DNA from: Onstottus_A sp036505875
GTDB lineage: Bacteria > Acidobacteriota > Blastocatellia > UBA7656
NCBI GenBank assembly: GCA_036505875.1
Contig: DASXSR010000187.1
Span: forward strand, 1-37,997
Length of the DNA: 37,997 nt
Direction: 5' to 3'
Of the stretch, positions 31,893 through 37,997 are shown one piece after another. Numbering within the stretch: the stretch's first letter is position 1; each line of letters opens with the position of its first letter. The position numbers and the translations under genes were made by a program. The notes beneath the pieces were generated by a model. The model did no database searches and had not been told where the DNA came from. It was given only the letters and a program-made list of their open reading frames with translations.

Positions 31893-32504
31893 ATGACGAA
31901 CCGCAAAAGACATCTCCTGCGAACCTCGATCGCCGTTGTGCTCTTGTCGCTTATTCCGGTCGTAGCGCATGCCGGAGATGAGAGCTTCAGCACGGTAGTG
32001 AAGCACATCAAGTCGAATTACCATGCGAAGCAGCAAGGCTTTTTCGGAGCAATGATGCTCGCGCGTTTCGCAGTCAAGATCATAAAGCCGGCAGGCGTTA
32101 AGAATTTCAAAGTCGCGCTGCTTCGAGACCTGGATTATTCAGAAGGCCCGGCCCCTTCCACGGGGAAGTTTCATTCGTTCATGCGAGATAAGATCGATCC
32201 GCGATGGCAACCTCTAGTGCAATACAGCTCGTCGCGCGAACGGCAGTGGTCGTATGTTTACATCACTCGCGAGAATGAAGATGTGAAGCTGCTGGTTGTC
32301 ACGCTTATGCAGAAGGACGCGGTTGTCCTGCAGACGAAGTTCAGTCCCGCTAAGCTGGTCGAGTTTATGAACAATCCTCAGATAATGGGCGTCTCGCTCA
32401 ACAACGACAAACAAGGTCGGAATCAACGCGAATTACAATCCGACGACGCGGAGGCGAAGGACGACGACAAGGTCGCAAGACCCAAGCCGCAGCAGCGTTT
32501 CTAA
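31893..32504 (+). CDS. exported protein related to DUF4252
   Basis: The protein has 203 residues with a signal peptide (LLRTSIAVVLLSLIPVVAHA). The middle (RQWSYVYITRENEDVKLLVVTLMQKDAVVLQTKFSPAKLVEFMNNPQIMG) follows the same strand-turn-strand pattern as the DUF4252 protein encoded 6 bases upstream, so the two may be diverged duplicates. The C-terminus is charged and disordered (DDAEAKDDDKVARPKPQ). It is the last gene of the sigma operon. The DUF4252 link is by eye and not certain. Confidence 0.65.
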   Translation: MTNRKRHLLRTSIAVVLLSLIPVVAHAGDESFSTVVKHIKSNYHAKQQGFFGAMMLARFAVKIIKPAGVKNFKVALLRDLDYSEGPAPSTGKFHSFMRDKIDPRWQPLVQYSSSRERQWSYVYITRENEDVKLLVVTLMQKDAVVLQTKFSPAKLVEFMNNPQIMGVSLNNDKQGRNQRELQSDDAEAKDDDKVARPKPQQRF

Positions 32505-32581
32505 CTTCGCAAGAAAAAATGAATTCGTTACAACGTGGAGTCCCACTCTTAGTCCGCCAATCCTGATCTCCCACAATTTAC

Positions 32582-32609
32582 TTGACAGCATTCAAAATAG
32601 AGCGATAAT
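32582..32609 (+). promoter_or_regulatory. predicted sigma-70 promoter with long leader
   Basis: A perfect TTGACA, 16 bases, then GATAAT (5 of 6). Transcription would start near 32616 and leave a leader of about 165 nt before the GTG at 32782. In the leader, TAAGCAGG (32674-32681) pairs with CCTGCTTA (32707-32714), and GACTG/CAGTC offers an alternative pairing. Confidence 0.6.
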
Positions 32610-32781
32610 GTCAGGCATCCCGTAGGTTGGACTATTAGTTAACATACAGATTGGCCCGGAGTCATTACGACTGTAAGCAGGCAGTCGGGTTTTATGCATA
32701 GGCGGACCTGCTTACTTTGAGCTCGCTACCGCAAATCGCGAACTACGGCGCGCTAACGAGCAAGGGGATAGGAGGCGCAAA

Positions 32782-33141
32782 GTGTACGAGTTCAGTGACC
32801 AAGTTCTGATGTGTATTGATTGCGGCGAAGAATTCATCTTCAGCGCCGGGGAACAGCTCTTTTTTTCCGACAAGGGATTAAGAAATGCCCCCAAGCGGTG
32901 CAAGCCGTGTAAGCTGAAAAAGAACGAGCAGATCGCGGCCAATGCGCAGGCTTACGGCCAACCCTTCCCGCGTGGGCGTGTCGAAGTCGCCGTCAAATGC
33001 GCCCTATGCGGAGTTGAAACCACAGTGCCTTTCAGACCGACCCAGGGACGGCCGGTTTATTGTCGTGATTGCTTCCTTCGCATGCGGGCCTCGCAAGAGC
33101 ACAGCCAGGCCGAAAAAACTACATTGAAAATTGAAAACTGA
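32782..33141 (+). CDS. double zinc-ribbon protein (zf-trcl type)
   Basis: The protein has 119 residues and two metal sites. The first, C11, C14, C40 and C43 in CIDCGEEFIFSAGEQLFF...KRCKPCK, matches the probable zinc-ribbon zf-trcl domain. The second, C73, C76, C94 and C97 in CALCGVETTVPFRPTQGRPVYCRDC, is a CxxC...CxxC domain that often follows it. The start is a GTG with AGGAGG upstream. Function is unknown; such proteins may bind nucleic acid or ribosomes. Its stop codon lies inside an inverted repeat shared with the convergent udg gene. Confidence 0.8.
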   Translation: MYEFSDQVLMCIDCGEEFIFSAGEQLFFSDKGLRNAPKRCKPCKLKKNEQIAANAQAYGQPFPRGRVEVAVKCALCGVETTVPFRPTQGRPVYCRDCFLRMRASQEHSQAEKTTLKIEN

Positions 33142-33192
33142 AAAGTGCAAATTGCAGATTGTTTCGACATTTTTCATTTTTCAGTTTTCAAT
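33130..33192. terminator. bidirectional inverted repeat at the ends of two convergent genes
   Basis: A perfect 15-bp inverted repeat (ATTGAAAACTGAAAA at 33130-33144, TTTTCAGTTTTCAAT at 33178-33192) overlaps the last codons of both the zinc-ribbon gene and the uracil-DNA glycosylase gene. The A/T-rich arms give T-tracts in both directions. Confidence 0.6.
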
Positions 33193-34031
33193 TCCTCTCT
33201 AACCTTTTTCATGTCCTCCCAGACTTCGCGCTTCTTATCGGGCGAGCGCAGCAGGAACGCCGGGTGAAAAGTCGGCATGATTTTTATGCCGTTCCATTCA
33301 CGCCACACGCCCCGCGCTCGGGTGATGGGTTCTCTGGTTCGCAGAAGACACTGAAAGGCCGGCGAACCGAGCGCGACGATAACCTGCGGGCGGATACAAG
33401 CGAGCTGACGAAACAGGAAGGGCTCGCAAGTTTCGACCTCGTCGCGTTCAGGTGCTCGATTTCCGGGCGGTCGGCATTTCACGATGTTTGCGATGTAGAC
33501 CTCTTCGCGCTTCAGGCCTATGGCCTCGATGATCTTGTCGAGCAACTGGCCAGCGCGCCCCACGAATGGGCGGCCGGTTGCATCTTCTTCTGCGCCCGGG
33601 CCTTCGCCGACAAACACCAGCCTCGCGTGTGGATTGCCTTCTCCAAAAACGATGGTTCTGCGATGCTCGCAGAGTTTGCAGCGCCGGCAATCGCCGATGT
33701 CTTCTCGAATGTCGTTCAGTGATGAGTCGTTGAACTCCAAGGCCGGCATAGAAGTACTTCGTGATCGGGAGCCAGTTTGATCTTGAAGAATGATATCGCC
33801 GAACAGCCCGACCTGTTCGACTTGCGCTTCGCTTCGCATCTGAGCATCGGCAACCGAAGCAGCAGCGATGAGGGACGGGGAGGCTGGCGCCGTGGAATCG
33901 ACTCCTGGAGCCGATTCCACGGGGAAGGCTGAACCGCCGATATCCTCAACGCCGACCTCGCGGTAAAACCTTAATTGCTCCCTGAGTTCTCGGGAGATGG
34001 CTAATAGTTCCTCGCTTATCTCGCTGGACAT
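33174..34031 (-). CDS. family 4 uracil-DNA glycosylase with N-terminal extension
   Basis: This 285-residue protein removes uracil from DNA. Cysteines for the 4Fe-4S cluster are visible: C115 and C118 in CRRCKLCEH, one in NIVKCRPPGN, one in VETCEPFL. Motif 1 is VGEGPGAEED, followed by GRPFVGRAGQLLDKII, and motif 2 is TFHPAFLLR. Relatives have 200-230 residues; here about 110 extra N-terminal residues hold a helix (SEELLAISRELREQLRFYREV) and a low-complexity linker. The ATG at 34031 is preferred to a TTG at 34061. It is convergent with the zinc-ribbon gene and divides no operon with others. Confidence 0.92.
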   Translation of the reverse strand: MSSEISEELLAISRELREQLRFYREVGVEDIGGSAFPVESAPGVDSTAPASPSLIAAASVADAQMRSEAQVEQVGLFGDIILQDQTGSRSRSTSMPALEFNDSSLNDIREDIGDCRRCKLCEHRRTIVFGEGNPHARLVFVGEGPGAEEDATGRPFVGRAGQLLDKIIEAIGLKREEVYIANIVKCRPPGNRAPERDEVETCEPFLFRQLACIRPQVIVALGSPAFQCLLRTREPITRARGVWREWNGIKIMPTFHPAFLLRSPDKKREVWEDMKKVREELKTEK

Positions 34032-34174
34032 CGCGGTGAATTCTCCACGATACACACTCAACGGTCAAGCTACATCGCCCGAAAGAAAAGGCGGGAAGCA
34101 AACGTGTTTGCCTCCCGCCCTCGAGAAACGCCGAGTGGCGTGAAACTGAATGACGCGGGCTGATTCCCACGCCG

Positions 34175-37100
34175 TTAGAAGGTGATCTTTAAGCCCAACT
34201 GCAGCACCCGCATCGGCTCGCCGACCGCATTAACGTTGGCCGAGCTGGCAAGCGACGCCGTCACGCAGCAGGTCTGGCCGAAGGCCGTGCTGGTGATCGT
34301 CGCCGATCCCGATGTCGAGTTACGCGGGTTCTCAAAGTTGGGATGATTGAGCACGTTGAAGAACTCGGCCCGCAACTGCGCCTTGAAACGCTCCGTAATT
34401 TGGAAGCTCTTGGTCAGTCCAGCATCGAGATTCCAAAAATGCTGACCTTGCGCCAAATTGCGCCCGCTGCCCTGCTGCCCTGGCGGCGGAACACAGAAGT
34501 AGGTCTGCGTGCCGGTGACGTTCTGACAGTTGAGGTGCGGATCATTGAGCGGCGCGCTGATGAAGCCTCCTGTCTTATAGAGCACCGGCCCGACGATCCC
34601 GGGGACAACCTGCAGGTCGCCGCCCGGAATGTTCGGTCCTACGATGAGCGCGGTGCTGGTATGTCCGAGATTCGCCGTGCGCACACCACTGCTGATCGTG
34701 TACGGCTCGCCGCTTTGAAAATTGAAGATGCCGGTGAACTGCCACCCGCCGATGATCGTATCCACCCAGCGCGGCGCGCTCGCTGCGAACTGCTTGCCCT
34801 TGCCAAGCGGAAGCTCGTAGAGCAGATTGGTCAACAAGACGTGGCGATTGTCGAAGTCCGAGCGCGTGCGATCCAGCCTGAAGTTATGGATATCGGTCGG
34901 CGTGCGCGAGAAGCTGGTGGTGCTTAAGCCGCCACCGGTGCTGGCGCCGGTCGGATCCACCGACATATCGTCAATCGATTTGCTGAAGGTATAGGAGAAC
35001 CCTAAATCCAGGCCCGCCTCAAAGCGGTGACGCGCCGTGATGAACAGGCCGTGATAGTAGGAATCGCCGCCCGCGTCCTGGTAGAAGATTTGCGCAAACT
35101 GCGGATTCGGGCGGAAGTAGTTGAGCGGCAGATTCCGGCGCTGCGAGCTGGTCAGCGCGAGCGCGTCCATGCGCGCCGCAAAACCGCCGATGTCACCGCG
35201 CTGCAGGTTCGTCTTCGACGTGCTGCTATTGATAAAGGCGGGCGAGACGAGTTGTAAGAGCAAAGTCGGCGTCTGGCCGGTCACGCCCGCCGGACAGCCC
35301 GTCCCGTCGCCATTACAACCCGCCAGGGCATTGGCCCGCGCGATGTTGAAGGTATCCAGAAAACCCGGCTGGCCGATCGAGCCTTGATTCAAATCGTAGG
35401 CGCGATACAGATGCGTCCCGCGTTTGCCGATGTAGCCGATCTGCGCGACGAAGTGCTTCGGCAGTTCGCGCTGGATGGTCAGGCTCCATTCGTGCACCGA
35501 AGGGTTCTTCAAGTTTGGATCGAACGCGCCCACGCTCGGTGCTGTACCCGACGGTTGCGCCGCCACAGTCAATGCAGCGGAAGGAGTAATCGTAGGAGGA
35601 GCGACACTGAGCGGGAAACCAGTGGAGATGCGATTGGCCAGCCCGGAGGGTGTGACACAGCCGACCGATGTGCTGATCGCGCCGGTAGTGTCGATAGTGT
35701 TGCTGCACAGTTGCATGAAGCCTGGCACTTTCCCGGCGATTGCCGTCACCTGAAACGTGGACAACGTATCGAACAGCAACGCGTATCCGGCGCGAACCAC
35801 CGTCTTGGGGTTCGGCGACCAGGCGATGCCGATGCGCGGGCCGACCGCGCCGATATTGTTATTCTTGAACCACCGATCACCCTTCGCAAACGTCACCGTG
35901 CCATGCAAACCGTCGGGATTGACGTTGGGAACCAGCGTCTGCACTGCATCGTAAGGCGCGGGGTTGTACTCCCAGCGCACGCCGACATTCAAGGTCAGGT
36001 TGGGCCGCACTTTCCACTCGTCCTGCACGTAGGAGTCGTATTGATGCGCGCGCGTCATGACAGTGGCGTACTTTGCGGCCTTGTATTGATCGGCATTAAA
36101 GTCCGCGAAGAAGCTCTGGCTGAGCTGCGCGGGGATGCCCGCAAGCTCTACGATGGCCTGCTGCAGGCGATTGATATCGGTAGAATTAGGCGTCGTCGCA
36201 GAGTTGCCACCGATGGTCGTGGGGATGTTCAGGAAACCGCCCTGCCGCGTACTCTGGCTAAAGAGCACGCCCGGCGCCAAGATCGTGCTGCCAAAAAAAC
36301 CGCGGCTGTCGTTGTGGATGTAGAAGCGGAAGTTGATGCCGGCATGGAAGGTGTGCGCCCCGTGGAGCCAGCTCAGGTTGTCAATGAATTGTGGCGTCGT
36401 CACACCGCGCTGCGTGTGGGGAGAGACGCAGTAAGGCGTGTTTATGTTGCCGGAGGTGCTAAAGGAGCCATAGATGCACTCGTCTGCCCACGGCGGCAGC
36501 TTGCTTGGATCGCCGAAGTTGGGATTCGATTCGCCGAAGGTGAAGGCAAAGGCGAAGCGGTTGAACCCAGCCGTCAGTTCGTTGACCAAGGTCGGCGTAA
36601 TCGTACGGCGGTAGCTCACCGCCAGGTTCCGGCCAATTCGCGAGACTTCGCCGAGCGGCGGGTAGCCTGGGAACACTGCCGGGCGCGCGTTGAGGAAGTC
36701 TCCGTCCTTGGTGTCATAGCGGTTTTGCAGCCAGCGCCCGAAGATAGTGTTCCGCGCATTGAAGGTGTGATCAATGCGGGCCATGATGTGGGGGCCAACG
36801 AACTTCGTTGGCGGGTTCCACAGAAAGCCCGCGGTGTTCAAGCCATCGCCGGCGGCTTGGAAACCGTTGGGCAAAGGCAGACTCTTGATGAAGGCCAAGA
36901 CTGCTGGATCGGCGCCAATCCCCTTGGGGTCGTTGGCGAAAATATTATAGCTGTCAACGCAGTTTGAGAAGTTGCCGTTGCCGCACACCGCGATGCCAGG
37001 AAGCAAGTTGCCGCTCGCGTCCACCATGCGTGGGTCGTTTTGGGTGAAGCTCAAGCCGTTAGACGCAGTGACTTTACCCCGCACAAAGCGGAAGATGCCG

Positions 37101-37997
37101 GTTCGCGCCGCCGACGTATACACTCTCGGGGTGCCAAAAGCCGCAGAGATCGGCGAGGTCTGCTTGATCAAATTGCGCTGGAAGCTGCCGAAGAAGAAAG
37201 TCTTGTCCTTGCGAATTGGCCCGCCGACGTCGAAGCCATACTGGTGCAACTTGAGCTCGGGCCGAGCCTGGCCACTAGCGTTATTGAACCACTCATTCGC
37301 GTTATAGGCAGTGTTGCGATTGAAGTAGTAGACCGCGCCGTGCAGGGTATTGGAGCCGCCGCGCGTCGCCACCATGACGTTGGCGCCACTGTTGCGGCCG
37401 GTCTCCGCCGTCGCTCCCAGCGTGACCGTGCGGAACTCCTGCACGTTGTCGGGATTCAGGCGCTGGATATTGCTCTGCGGATTGGGCACTGTTGATTCGT
37501 TGGCATCAATGCCGTCAATGGTGACGTTGTGGGCGCGGTCGCGGGAGCCAAACACGTGGGTTCCAGAGCCGACGCCGTTGGTGGTGCGCTGCACGACGCC
37601 CGGCTCCAGCGTGAGCAGCGCCAGAGGATTGCGTCCATTGAGCGGCAGCTCTTGGATTTGCTTGGTCTCCAGCACGTCGCTGATCGTAGCGTTGGAGGTC
37701 TCAATGCGCTCGTACCCGCCTTGAACCTCGACCACCTCGGTCGTCGATCCGACCTGAAGCGTGACATCAACCACAAGCGGCGAGCCGACCGTGAGGACGT
37801 TCTTGGTGCTCACAGACTTGCGGAAGCCAGCTGCCTCCACAGTTATTGTGTACTCACCGACCGGAAGCGAGGGGAACGCATAGATCCCAGCCGATGTAGT
37901 CTTGGTCGTTTGAGTGACTCTCGTTGCCTCATTCATTGCTGACACCTGAACGTCGGGCACTACCGCACCCTGTGGATCGGTGACCGTACCGGTGATT
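34175..37997 (-). CDS. Oar-like TonB-dependent outer-membrane receptor (cut by right edge)
   Basis: The frame stays open to the right edge, so the signal peptide and first residues are missing; about 1270 residues are present. At the N-terminal end is a carboxypeptidase-regulatory-like domain (TGTVTDPQGAVVPDVQVSA through LPVGEYTITVEAAGFRK). The plug domain follows, with LETKQIQELPLNGRNPLALLTLEPGV, the form seen again and again in Acidobacteriota. Then comes a long beta-barrel ending in LQLGLKITF, with the terminal phenylalanine needed for outer-membrane insertion. The substrate is unknown; relatives are often linked to plant polysaccharide or peptide uptake. A 114-base gap separates it from udg. 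Confidence 0.9.
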   Translation of the reverse strand, partial: ITGTVTDPQGAVVPDVQVSAMNEATRVTQTTKTTSAGIYAFPSLPVGEYTITVEAAGFRKSVSTKNVLTVGSPLVVDVTLQVGSTTEVVEVQGGYERIETSNATISDVLETKQIQELPLNGRNPLALLTLEPGVVQRTTNGVGSGTHVFGSRDRAHNVTIDGIDANESTVPNPQSNIQRLNPDNVQEFRTVTLGATAETGRNSGANVMVATRGGSNTLHGAVYYFNRNTAYNANEWFNNASGQARPELKLHQYGFDVGGPIRKDKTFFFGSFQRNLIKQTSPISAAFGTPRVYTSAARTGIFRFVRGKVTASNGLSFTQNDPRMVDASGNLLPGIAVCGNGNFSNCVDSYNIFANDPKGIGADPAVLAFIKSLPLPNGFQAAGDGLNTAGFLWNPPTKFVGPHIMARIDHTFNARNTIFGRWLQNRYDTKDGDFLNARPAVFPGYPPLGEVSRIGRNLAVSYRRTITPTLVNELTAGFNRFAFAFTFGESNPNFGDPSKLPPWADECIYGSFSTSGNINTPYCVSPHTQRGVTTPQFIDNLSWLHGAHTFHAGINFRFYIHNDSRGFFGSTILAPGVLFSQSTRQGGFLNIPTTIGGNSATTPNSTDINRLQQAIVELAGIPAQLSQSFFADFNADQYKAAKYATVMTRAHQYDSYVQDEWKVRPNLTLNVGVRWEYNPAPYDAVQTLVPNVNPDGLHGTVTFAKGDRWFKNNNIGAVGPRIGIAWSPNPKTVVRAGYALLFDTLSTFQVTAIAGKVPGFMQLCSNTIDTTGAISTSVGCVTPSGLANRISTGFPLSVAPPTITPSAALTVAAQPSGTAPSVGAFDPNLKNPSVHEWSLTIQRELPKHFVAQIGYIGKRGTHLYRAYDLNQGSIGQPGFLDTFNIARANALAGCNGDGTGCPAGVTGQTPTLLLQLVSPAFINSSTSKTNLQRGDIGGFAARMDALALTSSQRRNLPLNYFRPNPQFAQIFYQDAGGDSYYHGLFITARHRFEAGLDLGFSYTFSKSIDDMSVDPTGASTGGGLSTTSFSRTPTDIHNFRLDRTRSDFDNRHVLLTNLLYELPLGKGKQFAASAPRWVDTIIGGWQFTGIFNFQSGEPYTISSGVRTANLGHTSTALIVGPNIPGGDLQVVPGIVGPVLYKTGGFISAPLNDPHLNCQNVTGTQTYFCVPPPGQQGSGRNLAQGQHFWNLDAGLTKSFQITERFKAQLRAEFFNVLNHPNFENPRNSTSGSATITSTAFGQTCCVTASLASSANVNAVGEPMRVLQLGLKITF

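Noticed and set aside
35384..36967. A 527-codon open frame on the plus strand, antisense to the TonB receptor
   Set aside because: Its product is rich in Arg, Ala and Val without domains, it has no ribosome site, and the minus strand gives a clear receptor. It is a shadow of GC-rich coding sequence.
1..37997. tRNA, rRNA, CRISPR array, prophage or insertion-sequence transposase
   Set aside because: No T-loop-like sequences in cloverleaf context, no regularly spaced repeats, and no integrase, transposase or phage structural genes were seen on either strand.

Overview
The window looks like a chromosomal segment from a soil-type Acidobacteriota, possibly Blastocatellia-like. This is inferred from gene content and no marker gene proves it. 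Supporting signs are an Oar/carboxypeptidase-regulatory-type TonB-dependent receptor, a sigma / anti-sigma / DUF4252 operon, a Tat-exported vanadium-dependent haloperoxidase, many exported enzymes, and a mix of Shine-Dalgarno and apparently leaderless starts. Genes lie on both strands in short operons, with many convergent pairs only a few bases apart. I saw no tRNA, rRNA, CRISPR array, integrase or transposase.

Layout. 1-600: C-terminal end of a TIG/IPT-like surface protein and a strong terminator. 680-1257: no confident gene; possibly the remnant of a structured RNA. 1258-2994: Tat-exported vanadium haloperoxidase/PAP2 protein. 3191-4914: DUF969-DUF979 membrane pair. 5232-6519: Cys-rich zinc-ribbon protein, convergent with a GlpF-type aquaglyceroporin. 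6533-8890: di-haem cytochrome c peroxidase fused to a parallel beta-helix. 9123-10090: ogt-type DNA repair protein and a DUF2834 membrane protein. 10148-12818: psuG, glgC and a DUF1992 protein. 12873-13275: small membrane-protein gene broken by two frameshifts. 13308-15334: miaA, convergent with a serine beta-lactamase-like hydrolase. 15599-16588: exported protein with motifs of the HipA/PI3K-like atypical kinase fold. 16839-18067: YflT-type stress protein, convergent with an exported tyrosine phosphatase. 18176-22145 (minus strand): carA, sulfotransferase, YIP1-TPR protein and signal peptidase I. 22249-23517: yqeY, convergent with larB. 23776-27280: GltD-like oxidoreductase, convergent with an exported PEP-synthase-like protein of permuted domain order. 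27388-29658: gluconate-dehydrogenase-type subunit 3 plus GMC oxidoreductase. 29718-32504: TM2 protein, then the ECF sigma / anti-sigma / two-exported-protein operon. 32782-34031: zinc-ribbon protein, convergent with a family-4 uracil-DNA glycosylase. 34175-37997: TonB-dependent receptor that runs off the right edge.

The genes do not form one pathway. Two themes recur. The first is envelope and periplasmic chemistry: haloperoxidase, peroxidase-beta-helix, GMC dehydrogenase, exported kinase-like and dikinase-like proteins, exported phosphatase, beta-lactamase-like hydrolase, TonB receptor. The second is housekeeping enzymes separated from their usual partners: carA without carB, larB without larC/larE, a GltD-like protein without gltB, psuG without its kinase. 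The strongest leads are the exported kinase-like protein, the exported PEP-synthase-like protein, the peroxidase-beta-helix fusion, a set of leaderless starts with a -10 box 6-7 nt from the start codon, and several inverted repeats sitting on gene ends.
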